Origin: Flavobacterium aquatile LMG 4008 = ATCC 11947 | Lineage (GTDB): Bacteria > Bacteroidota > Bacteroidia > Flavobacteriales > Flavobacteriaceae | Direction of reading: 5' to 3' | Assembly: GCF_000757385.1 (NCBI RefSeq) | Contig: NZ_JRHH01000003.1 | Span: 1-64,000, forward strand | Length of the DNA stretch: 64,000 bases | Shown here: positions 47,037 to 54,257 of the stretch, piece after piece | Layout of the letters: every line of letters starts with the position of its first letter | How positions within the stretch are numbered: the stretch's first letter is position 1 | Notes under the pieces: model-generated | Told to the model about the DNA's origin: nothing | Database searches by the model: none | The model's input: only the letters and a program-made list of their open reading frames with translations | Translations under genes and position numbers: made by a program

Positions 47037-47933
47037 CTAATTTAGTTTGTCAAATATGTCTTTAAAATAATCACACATATTATTTCCATAAACATCAATT
47101 AATTCATTCATTTTTTTAAGGTTCTTTTTAACGAATATATTTTTAGATAACCCTCCATTAATTGAATCAGTCAATATTGGTCTTAAAGAATCTTCTTTTT
47201 TCTTATAGTTTCTCGCTATTTCTTTACCGATATCTGTTGGATTATCAAATTCAATATTGTTATAGATGTAGGTTGTTGAATAAACGTTAACTCTTTCAAT
47301 ATTAATTTTACCTAATATTATTTCAATAAAAACACAATGCCAATCAGCAAGTTTTGCTTCTTTTTTGGGTTTTTCATTTTTTTCTAGAACTAAAAAAGAT
47401 TTGTCATAAAGAATAAAATATTTCTCTCTTAAAATTTCTATTACCCTATAATATGATTTTATAAATTTTTCTTTAACTAATTGCTTTATCCTGTTTTTAG
47501 ATAAGTCTAATAAAATTAAAAAATTAATAGATTCTTGAATTTTTTTTAAAAATTGCATCAATGGTATTTCAAAGTTTGGCTTAGTAATATTGTTTTCTAA
47601 TTCGCCAATAAAACGAGATTCTAAATTTGAAATGTATGTGTTCAAGTCATTCTCAAATAAGTCAAAATCCAATAATACATTTAATTTTTTATAGTCAATC
47701 CCACGATATGTATTTGGGTATTTGGAATTATATTTTTTATAATCAAAATACTCTCTTTCATAATCACCACTATCTCCATAACCAAAAAGACTATAGAAAA
47801 TCATGCAACTCTTTATTGTTTCAATTGTATTCAGAAATTTATAATTAGGAAAGAAATCATCGTTTAATGTGTATAACTCAGGTTCGTAAATTGATTCAAT
47901 ATCTTTCTCATTTACAATTAAATATTCTGCCAT
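47037..47933 (-). CDS. Hypothetical element protein, 298 residues
   Basis: No family recognised. The protein is mainly helical and charged, with no signal peptide or membrane segment. Its C-terminal third (ADWHCVFIEIILGKINIE...DIGKEIARNYKKKEDSLRPILTDS) has a loose likeness in layout to RteC-type regulators of Bacteroides conjugative elements, but I would not assign it. The gene precedes the HTH-Rep pair in the same direction (82 bases between). An intergenic stretch of about 720 bases lies upstream. It could be a regulator, a second replication protein, or cargo. Confidence 0.6.
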   Translation of the reverse strand: MAEYLIVNEKDIESIYEPELYTLNDDFFPNYKFLNTIETIKSCMIFYSLFGYGDSGDYEREYFDYKKYNSKYPNTYRGIDYKKLNVLLDFDLFENDLNTYISNLESRFIGELENNITKPNFEIPLMQFLKKIQESINFLILLDLSKNRIKQLVKEKFIKSYYRVIEILREKYFILYDKSFLVLEKNEKPKKEAKLADWHCVFIEIILGKINIERVNVYSTTYIYNNIEFDNPTDIGKEIARNYKKKEDSLRPILTDSINGGLSKNIFVKKNLKKMNELIDVYGNNMCDYFKDIFDKLN

Positions 47934-48585
47934 ATGTTTAATTTTGAAATTTGATTTATATATACTTCTAAGTCAGGTCAAACAATTTAGTACTTGACTA
48001 AAAATTGATTTTTTGCTTCTATACCCTAGACCTAATTTTATTTTTTTAACATCTTTAAGACAATCAAAAAAAAATTTTCTTTTCGGCTATGGTTGATTTA
48101 TTATTTTGTGAATTTATAAAATAAAATTATTACTGAAACCTTGAAGTAAGAAAATGTATTATTAAAAATAAATTAGTTGATTTAGATTTAGGGATTTATG
48201 GCGAAAATTTAGATAAGAAATAATATTTTAAAACGAAATCAGTCATAGTCTATGATAGCCCTATTAAATAAAGCATCTCTAAATGATTAATTAAGAAATA
48301 ATAATTGTTTTTTCTCCTAATGGCTAATTAATATCAAGAATTTAAATATTGAAAATAAATTTATGTATTGAACAGGCATTACCTCCAGGATATAAATAAT
48401 AGCTTGATAGAAAATTCTTTTCTGCACCCTGTAGATTTAAATGAGTGTGAATTTTAGATTATTTATAAATCCAAAATTACAAAAAGTACAAATTATTTAG
48501 ATTCGTTTTTATCGTTATTAACTCTTGTGATTAAAAGGGATTAATTTACGTTGAAATAAGAGTGATAATGTAGAAATGAAATTTA

Positions 48586-48608
48586 AAAGCACCCTCTCAA
48601 GCACTCTA
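48586..48608. repeat. Right arm-type repeat of the element
   Basis: AAAGCACCCTCTCAAGCACT continuing to 48608; same two-box layout as 41632-41654 with two differences in 23 bases. It lies 45 bases from the right att core; the left copy lies 128 bases from the left core. Confidence 0.7.
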
Positions 48609-48612
48609 AAAA

Positions 48613-48650
48613 CAAAAAACCCTTAAAATCATAATGAAATTAAGGGTTGT
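48613..48650 (-). terminator. Element-supplied terminator for tRNA-Phe
   Basis: Arms AACCCTTAA on the transcript side (48640-48648) and TTAAGGGTT (48618-48626), then a T-run on the minus strand (AAAAAAC at 48613-48619). It replaces the stranded terminator at 41461-41490. Confidence 0.7.
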
Positions 48651-48652
48651 AT

Positions 48653-48665
48653 GTGGTACCTCCAG
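48653..48665. other. Right attachment site (attR core) in tRNA-Phe
   Basis: GTGGTACCTCCAG; covers tRNA positions 62 to 73 plus one base beyond the gene end. Identical to 41492-41504. Confidence 0.85.
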
Positions 48666-48726
48666 GGATCGAACCAGGGACACATGGATTTTCAGTCCAT
48701 TGCTCTACCATCTGAGCTAAGGTACC
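48654..48726 (-). tRNA. tRNA-Phe (anticodon GAA)
   Basis: On the minus strand the full cloverleaf reads: 7-base acceptor stem GGTACCT/AGGTACC, D arm GCTC/GAGC, anticodon arm ATGGA/TCCAT with the loop CTGAAAA (anticodon GAA), 5-base variable loop GTGTC, T arm around TTCGATC, discriminator A at 48654. CCA is not encoded. One U-U mismatch lies in the middle of the T stem (positions 51 and 63); because attL also carries this base at position 63, the mismatch predates the insertion. The gene's 3' end is the integration site of the neighbouring element. Confidence 0.95.
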
Positions 48727-48765
48727 GTTACAATTTTAAGTAGTACTACTTGTTCATTGCGGGTG

Positions 48766-48796
48766 CAAATATAGAACGATTTTTAATTTATCCAAA
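48766..48796 (-). promoter_or_regulatory. Promoter of tRNA-Phe
   Basis: On the minus strand TTTGG (48792-48796) and TATATTTG (48766-48773) with 18 bases between match the Bacteroidota promoter layout. The tRNA starts 40 bases downstream, in a normal distance for a processed 5' leader. Confidence 0.75.
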
Positions 48797-48821
48797 ACAA
48801 TTTTTAAAAAAAATCTATTTG

Positions 48822-48829
48822 TACCTTTG
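48822..48829 (+). promoter_or_regulatory. coaX promoter -7 box
   Basis: TACCTTTG, exact TAnnTTTG, 19 bases before the ATG at 48849. It lies inside the longer open frame that starts at 48750, arguing for the shorter start. Confidence 0.7.
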
Positions 48830-48848
48830 CAGCACAAAATTTAAAAAT

Positions 48849-49577
48849 ATGCTTCTAGCGATCGATGTTGGAAATACTCAAATCAAATTGGCTGTATTTG
48901 AACAGAATACAATAATTCATAAGGAAATAATCTACTATCAAGAGTGGCAAATTGCGGTTAAAAAAAATTTAAAAAAATTTAAAAAAATCGACAATATCGT
49001 GGTTGCGTCGGTGGGAAAACTCAATAAAGAGGACTTTTTTGACCTAAATGCTAATGTTGAAATTAATTTTATTACTTCAGAAAGCCAATTTCCATTCCAT
49101 AACCTTTATGCTACACCAAATACTTTAGGAATTGATAGAATGGTTTTATCTTCTGGAGCTGTTTTACAATTTCCAAATAAAAAAAGATTAGTAATAGATG
49201 CTGGTACTTGTATTACTTATGATTTTATAGATGAAAATGATAACTACCTTGGTGGTGCTATTTCTCCTGGCATAAGGCTTAGATATGAATCATTACATAA
49301 TTATACTGCAAAGTTGCCGTTATTAACTAAAGAAAATCCAACTAATATAATTGGAAACTCTACAAATCAATCTATTCATTCTGGTGTTGTTAATGGCGTT
49401 GCAATGGAAATAGATGGGTTTGTAAACTATAATTTTAATGAAAATGATAACTTTATCATAATTTTAACTGGTGGAGACGCAGAATTTTTGGCTGATAGAT
49501 TAAAAAATACCATATTTGCCAATTCAAATTTCCTTTTAGAAAGTTTGAACCAAACATTTCAATACAATCACAAATGA
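48849..49577 (+). CDS. coaX: Type III pantothenate kinase
   Basis: 242 residues. ASKHA-fold nucleotide kinase: the N-terminal phosphate loop LLAIDVGNTQIKLAVF (2-17), TLGIDRMV near 94-101, VIDAGTCITYDFID near 115-128, and the C-terminal ILTGGDAEFLADRL near 209-222. It phosphorylates pantothenate as the first step of coenzyme A synthesis. An upstream in-frame ATG at 48750 adds 33 residues without family likeness; the -7 box at 48822 supports starting at 48849. The stop overlaps the start of the next gene (ATGA at 49574), so they are translationally coupled. First gene of an envelope-related operon. Confidence 0.92.
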   Translation: MLLAIDVGNTQIKLAVFEQNTIIHKEIIYYQEWQIAVKKNLKKFKKIDNIVVASVGKLNKEDFFDLNANVEINFITSESQFPFHNLYATPNTLGIDRMVLSSGAVLQFPNKKRLVIDAGTCITYDFIDENDNYLGGAISPGIRLRYESLHNYTAKLPLLTKENPTNIIGNSTNQSIHSGVVNGVAMEIDGFVNYNFNENDNFIIILTGGDAEFLADRLKNTIFANSNFLLESLNQTFQYNHK

Positions 49578-50824
49578 TTAATAAAATTATTGTAAGCCTT
49601 TGCTTATTCTTATCGTTAGTTTCTTTTGCTCAAGAAGGTACATCTTCGCCTTATTCTTTCTACGGACTTGGAGATGTCCGTTTTAGAGGAACAGTAGAAA
49701 ATCGTTCTATGGGTGGATTATCAGTTTTATCTGATAGTATCCATATTAATTTGCAAAACCCTGCGCAATTGGCTAGTTTAAAACTTACGTCTTTTGCAGT
49801 TGCAGGAACTTTTACACCAACTAAAATGAAAACTTCTACTCAAGAAGAGAAGTCTCAAAGAACAACTCTAGATTATTTAGCAGTTGGATTACCATCCAAA
49901 AAATTCGGATTCGGATTTGGATTAATTCCGTTTTCTTCTGTTGGATATAAAATTTTAAACATAGCAACAGACGAAGACCCAACGACAAAACGTTATACAG
50001 GTTCTGGTGGAATTAATAAAGCATTCTTTGGAGTAGGATATCAAATCACAAAAAAGTTAAGTGTTGGAGCTGATGTGCAATATAATTTTGGAAGTATTGA
50101 AACTAAAAGCGTAAACTCTATAGTTGGTGTTCAGTTTGGGTCTCGAGAAATAAATAGATCTGATGTTTCTGGTGTGAATTTTAATTTAGGTCTTGCCTAT
50201 CAATCTAAAATTACAAAGAAGTTAACTCTTTTTAGTGGTTTAACTTATACACCTCAAGCTAGTTTAAACTTAACAAATGAAAGAAAGATTGCTACAATAC
50301 AATTTTTAACAACTGGAGGTGAGTTTGTAGTTGATGAAGATGAAATTGATGTAGATGATTCTAAATTAAAAATGCCATCTAAATTAACCTTTGGTACTGC
50401 GATTGGACAAGTTAGAAAATGGATGATTGGTAGTGAAATTACATTTCAAGGAACTAGTGATTTAGGAAACAGATTCAATGATATCAACAATGCTACTTAC
50501 GAAAACTCTATTCGCTATAGTGTAGGAGGTTATTATATTCCAAAATATACTTCGTATACAAGTTATTTAAACAAAGTAACTTATAGAGGCGGATTTAGAT
50601 ATGAAAATACTGGTCTCATAGTTTTCGGACAACAGATAAACGATTATGCAATGACGCTAGGATTTGGTTTGCCACTAAACGGAACATTCTCTAATATAAA
50701 TTTAGGTTTTGAGTTTGGAAAAAGAGGCACTACAAATGCTGGCTTAATTGAAGAAAATTACACAAATATCAGCCTAGGATTTACTTTTAATGATGAATGG
50801 TTCAGAAGACGTAAGATTAATTAA
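49574..50824 (+). CDS. Putative outer-membrane beta-barrel protein
   Basis: 416 residues with a signal peptide (about 1-19, SLVSFAQ). The mature protein is rich in alternating aromatic/glycine strands (SSPYSFYGLGDVRFRGTV, FGFGFGLIPFSSVGYKI, KLSVGADVQYNFGS), as in Bacteroidota outer-membrane transport-like barrels. Function is unknown. It overlaps coaX by four bases and precedes the TPR-like gene, lptC and others in one operon, suggesting an outer-membrane role. No motif names a substrate. Confidence 0.8.
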   Translation: MINKIIVSLCLFLSLVSFAQEGTSSPYSFYGLGDVRFRGTVENRSMGGLSVLSDSIHINLQNPAQLASLKLTSFAVAGTFTPTKMKTSTQEEKSQRTTLDYLAVGLPSKKFGFGFGLIPFSSVGYKILNIATDEDPTTKRYTGSGGINKAFFGVGYQITKKLSVGADVQYNFGSIETKSVNSIVGVQFGSREINRSDVSGVNFNLGLAYQSKITKKLTLFSGLTYTPQASLNLTNERKIATIQFLTTGGEFVVDEDEIDVDDSKLKMPSKLTFGTAIGQVRKWMIGSEITFQGTSDLGNRFNDINNATYENSIRYSVGGYYIPKYTSYTSYLNKVTYRGGFRYENTGLIVFGQQINDYAMTLGFGLPLNGTFSNINLGFEFGKRGTTNAGLIEENYTNISLGFTFNDEWFRRRKIN

Positions 50825-50840
50825 TCTAAAAACTTAAATT

Positions 50841-52100
50841 ATGAAGATACTATTTTCTTTAGTACTTTTTTTAATTTCTTGTGGAACAATTTTTTCTCAA
50901 GAAATTGATTGTGACAATAAACAAAAACAATTGTCTTCTGCTATTACTAATTCTGATTTTGCAAAAGCAAATCAAATTTTGTCTGAAACTAGGCTAAAAT
51001 GTGCCACAAAATCAGAAGTTTTTTATCTTCAAGGAATTGAAGTGCTTAAATATAATATCGAACTTGCTGCAGATGACAAAAAGGAAGTTGCCGTTTTAGA
51101 TTTGGTAAAATTCTATGATCAATACGATAAAAATTTCCCTGATAATAAAAATGGAAACCTTATCAATAAAGCAATGGTTCTTTACGAATCTAAAATTTCT
51201 AAAGAAAATGAAGCTTATCTAAGTTTTGATAAAGCTTTTGCAAAAGATAAATTCCAGTTTAAAAACCCTAACGCATTGTATGCATACTTTAAATTGTTTA
51301 AAGAGAATTATAATGACAAGAAAAACAATATCTCTTTCAATCAATTGTTAAGTAAATACGGCGAAGTTTTATCTGTAGTCGAGAAAAACAAAAATGAATT
51401 TCCAGAGCGAGAAGTAGAATTTAACAATGCATTTTTAGCAGTTAATTCGCTTGTAAAAGAGGATTTGAGTAAAGAAAATGTTGTGGCTTATGCCGAATCT
51501 AACTATGCTTCCAATAAAGAAAATGCAGGTTGGTTAGAATCAACAGCCAATTTATTATCGCAAAAAGCAGCAAATGCACCAATCTTTGGAACAGTTGCCA
51601 ATCAATTACATTTATTAAATCCAAGTTCTAAATCCGCCTATCATCTAGGAAATTTTAATTTGAAAACTAGAAATCAAAGTAAAGCAATTGAATACTTTAG
51701 TCAATCTGCTTCATTATCCTCTGATAAATTAGAAAAAGCTAAAACCTACTATACTTTAGCCAACATACTTTCGATGATAGATAAATCAAAGGCCAAAGAA
51801 GCATTAAAACTTGCTTCAGAAAATAATCCATCTAACGGAGAATATTATGTTTTTCTTTCGAGTTTATATTCAAATGCTGTTAACGAATGTGGTACAACAA
51901 CTATTGAGAAAAAAGCAATTTATCAATTAGCGAAAATCACAATAAATAAAGCAGCCCAAGTAGAACCTAAATTTAAAGCAACTGCAGATCAATTTTCTAA
52001 CAAATTTGAAGTGCCAACGCAACAAGAATTAAGTCAGATTAAAAAGAATGGTAATAAAGTTGCAATTGGTTGTTGGATAAACGAAACAGTTCAGTTTTAA
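50841..52100 (+). CDS. TPR-like periplasmic protein
   Basis: 419 residues with a signal peptide (about 1-19, CGTIFSQ). The rest is helical with paired helices like tetratricopeptide repeats (clearest near 255-330: SKSAYHLGNFNLKTRNQSKAIEYFSQSASL). It probably acts as a protein-binding scaffold in the periplasm. It lies 16 bases after the barrel gene and 2 bases before lptC, so it may work in outer-membrane assembly. No specific partner can be named. Confidence 0.75.
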   Translation: MKILFSLVLFLISCGTIFSQEIDCDNKQKQLSSAITNSDFAKANQILSETRLKCATKSEVFYLQGIEVLKYNIELAADDKKEVAVLDLVKFYDQYDKNFPDNKNGNLINKAMVLYESKISKENEAYLSFDKAFAKDKFQFKNPNALYAYFKLFKENYNDKKNNISFNQLLSKYGEVLSVVEKNKNEFPEREVEFNNAFLAVNSLVKEDLSKENVVAYAESNYASNKENAGWLESTANLLSQKAANAPIFGTVANQLHLLNPSSKSAYHLGNFNLKTRNQSKAIEYFSQSASLSSDKLEKAKTYYTLANILSMIDKSKAKEALKLASENNPSNGEYYVFLSSLYSNAVNECGTTTIEKKAIYQLAKITINKAAQVEPKFKATADQFSNKFEVPTQQELSQIKKNGNKVAIGCWINETVQF

Positions 52101-52102
52101 TA

Positions 52103-52654
52103 ATGGTAGCTAAGAAAATAGTTCTATTTACAATAGCAATTTTGTTTACATTAGTGCTGATGTCTTCTTGCGAAAGTAATTTCAGAGAAGTTCAAAAGTC
52201 GAATTTCGCCGAATTCACTCCTAGTGGAGAAGCTGATTCAATTGATTTAAAATATACCGATTCTGGTAAAATTAAATCCATTCTAGTAAGTCCGAAAATG
52301 CTAGATTATGCTACTGTAGAATTTCCTTTTACAGAATTTCCTAAAGGTTTGAAAGTGACAATGTATGATAATAATGGTAAAAAGACTTTTGTCACTTCCA
52401 AGTATGCTATCACTTTTAAAAACACCGATTTAATTGATTTACAAGGAAATGTAAAAATCACAAATGAAGCCGGACAATTATTTGAAACAGAACAATTGTA
52501 TTTTGATCAAAAAAATGAGTGGTTTTATACCGAAAAAAGATTTAAATTTACAGATGCCAAAGGATTTACTTACGGAGAAGGAGTTGATTTTAGCAAAGAT
52601 TTTAAAATAATAAACTCACAGAGAATTTCTGGAGAAGTGCAAAGCGAAAAATAA
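52103..52654 (+). CDS. lptC: LptC-like LPS export ABC transporter periplasmic protein
   Basis: 183 residues. Signal with a lipobox (LVLMSSC, about residue 22), then an OstA/LptC beta-jellyroll: TDSGKIKSILVSPKMLDYAT near 55-75 and LQGNVKITNEAGQLFETEQLYFDQ near 115-138. LptC receives lipopolysaccharide from LptBFG and passes it to LptA. I chose the ATG at 52103, two bases after the previous stop; a start at 52070 would overlap the previous gene and add an unlikely N-terminus. Common order in Flavobacteria with the neighbouring genes. Confidence 0.88.
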   Translation: MVAKKIVLFTIAILFTLVLMSSCESNFREVQKSNFAEFTPSGEADSIDLKYTDSGKIKSILVSPKMLDYATVEFPFTEFPKGLKVTMYDNNGKKTFVTSKYAITFKNTDLIDLQGNVKITNEAGQLFETEQLYFDQKNEWFYTEKRFKFTDAKGFTYGEGVDFSKDFKIINSQRISGEVQSEK

Positions 52655-52656
52655 TT

Positions 52657-52890
52657 ATGAATTACTTAAATTTTACAAAATATATTTATTTATTGGTTGG
52701 TATCGTCATGACAGGCGATGCAATTTATAATTGGAATAATCCAGAAAAACCTTGGCTATCTGTATTAATAGCTGCAATGGGTTTCTTTACTTTTTTCTTC
52801 AGAAGTCGTTTTGCGAAAAAATTTGAAGCAAGAAAAAATCAAACTACTTCAGTAAATCAAGATTCGCCAGAAAACCAAAATAAATCATAG
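52657..52890 (+). CDS. Small membrane protein, function unknown
   Basis: 77 residues with two hydrophobic helices (about 7-25 and 33-50) and a charged, Asn/Gln-rich tail. It lies 2 bases after lptC and directly before the CorC-like gene (no gap). No family recognised; the operon place suggests an envelope role. Confidence 0.75.
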   Translation: MNYLNFTKYIYLLVGIVMTGDAIYNWNNPEKPWLSVLIAAMGFFTFFFRSRFAKKFEARKNQTTSVNQDSPENQNKS

Positions 52891-54150
52891 ATGGAAATCA
52901 TAGTAATAATTGTATGTTTATTACTTTCTGCCTTTTTTTCAGGAATGGAAATTGCCTACGTTTCTTCCAATAAAATATATCTTGAAATAGAAAAAAAACA
53001 AGATAATTTTCTTTCCAACATTTTAACTAAAATTACCGAGAAACCTTCAAAGTTCATAGCTACAATGCTTGTTGGGAATAATATTTCCATTGTTATTTAC
53101 GGTTTTTTTATGGGTGATTTGATAATGAATTGGATTAATTTCTTAGGATATCAATTTTCTGAAATAACAAATGTCTTAATACAATCCATAATTTCAACTT
53201 TAGTTATTTTAATAACATCAGAATTTTTGCCAAAAGTTTTTTTTCAGATATATGCCAATAGTTTAATCAAATTTTTTGCTGTTCCTAGCTATTTTTTCTT
53301 CATTATTTTCAACTACATTTCAACCTTTATCATTTGGATTTCGGATATTATTCTGAAAAAATTCTTTAAGACAGAAGGTGATTATGTACCTTCTTTTTTT
53401 AGCAAAATTGAATTAGGAAATTATATTAATGAACAAATGAGTAGCGTTGATAACGACGAAGATGTAGATTCTGAAATTCAAATTTTTCAAAATGCTCTTG
53501 AGTTTTCTGGTGTGAAAGCAAGAGAAATAATGACGCCAAGAACCGAATTAGTAGCTGTAGAAATACACAGTTCTGTTTCGCAATTAAGAGAATTATTTAT
53601 CCAAACTGGTTATTCTAAAATTTTAATTTACCAAAATTCATTAGACGATATTATTGGATATGTTCACTCCTTCGAATTGTTCAAAAAACCGCGAAGCATT
53701 AAAGCCATAATGATTCCAGTAGAATATGTTCCAGAAACTATTTTTATCAAAGATGTTTTAAATTTATTGACAAAAAAACGTAAAAGTGTAGCAGTAATTC
53801 TTGACGAATACGGTGGAACGTCCGGAATAGTTACGGTTGAAGATATTGTTGAAGAACTTTTTGGAGAGATTGAAGATGAACACGATAACGATGAAGAATT
53901 AATTGAAACTAAAATAGACGATAAAACATTTCTTTTTTCTGCTCGATTGGATGTTGCTTACATTAATGAAGAATACAAATTAGAAATTCCCGAAAGTGAT
54001 TCTTATGGAACTCTTGGCGGATTTATTGTAGATTTTTCAAAAGAAATTCCTCAAAAAGGAGAACAAATTACCATAGAAAACTTACATTTTGTAATTGAAG
54101 AAGCCTCAAATAACAAAATAGATTTGGTAAAAATGACCATTACAGAGTAA
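52891..54150 (+). CDS. CorC/HlyC-type (CNNM) membrane protein with CBS domains
   Basis: 419 residues. DUF21 membrane domain (four helices, about 1-160), then a CBS pair (VKAREIMTPRTELVAVE near 207-223 and KSVAVILDEYGGTSGIVTVEDIVEELFG near 300-327), and a C-terminal CorC/HlyC domain (about 340-419). Relatives take part in magnesium or other cation handling; the Bacteroidota GldE protein shares this architecture. I see no feature that decides for GldE. It directly follows the small membrane gene. Confidence 0.9.
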   Translation: MEIIVIIVCLLLSAFFSGMEIAYVSSNKIYLEIEKKQDNFLSNILTKITEKPSKFIATMLVGNNISIVIYGFFMGDLIMNWINFLGYQFSEITNVLIQSIISTLVILITSEFLPKVFFQIYANSLIKFFAVPSYFFFIIFNYISTFIIWISDIILKKFFKTEGDYVPSFFSKIELGNYINEQMSSVDNDEDVDSEIQIFQNALEFSGVKAREIMTPRTELVAVEIHSSVSQLRELFIQTGYSKILIYQNSLDDIIGYVHSFELFKKPRSIKAIMIPVEYVPETIFIKDVLNLLTKKRKSVAVILDEYGGTSGIVTVEDIVEELFGEIEDEHDNDEELIETKIDDKTFLFSARLDVAYINEEYKLEIPESDSYGTLGGFIVDFSKEIPQKGEQITIENLHFVIEEASNNKIDLVKMTITE

Positions 54151-54257
54151 AAATAAAAAAAAATCACTTTTTTATTGAAATTATAACTAGACTTTTATAA
54201 TTATTTCATAGATAATTGTATTTTCGCAAACTGAATTAAAAATTAACATATATAAAA

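Larger units (their letters stand above)
47934..48652. other. Gene-free right end of the element
   Basis: About 720 very AT-rich bases without a convincing ORF on either strand. It holds an att-like box (48380-48389), a lone GCACCCT (48424-48430), the right arm-type repeat (48586-48608) and the new tRNA-Phe terminator (48613-48650). The length and position would suit a replication origin or excision control region, but no iteron array was found. Confidence 0.6.
41492..48665. mobile_element. Integrative element at tRNA-Phe (int, Xis-like, Rep-like, exported cargo)
   Basis: A 7.2 kb block is bounded by 13-base direct repeats (GTGGTACCTCCAG at 41492-41504 and 48653-48665); the right copy is the 3' end of an intact tRNA-Phe gene. 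Inside the ends lie paired arm-type repeats (41632-41654 and 48586-48608), and a tyrosine recombinase starts 189 bases from the left repeat. Other genes: XRE regulator, small secreted protein, small lipoprotein, trypsin-like lipoprotein, Rep-like protein, excisionase-like HTH protein and one orphan. The block looks more AT-rich than the flanking genes. No structural phage gene, Zot/pI ATPase, relaxase or mating gene was recognised, so it could be a satellite, a replicative integrated plasmid, or a mobilizable element. Confidence 0.88.

Noticed and set aside
47934..48652. A hidden gene in the gene-free right end of the element
   Set aside because: Stops are frequent in all six frames and no frame shows a protein-like composition.
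48654..48726. tRNA-Phe as a pseudogene damaged by the insertion
   Set aside because: All stems except one base pair form, the anticodon loop is normal, and the mismatch exists in the displaced copy too.
48750..48848. Longer start of pantothenate kinase
   Set aside because: Contains the TACCTTTG box at 48822 and part of the tRNA-Phe promoter region; the enzyme's first strand starts at 48849.
52070..52102. LptC start at 52070
   Set aside because: It would overlap the upstream coding region by 31 bases and push the signal peptide inward; the ATG at 52103 fits the lipoprotein signal.
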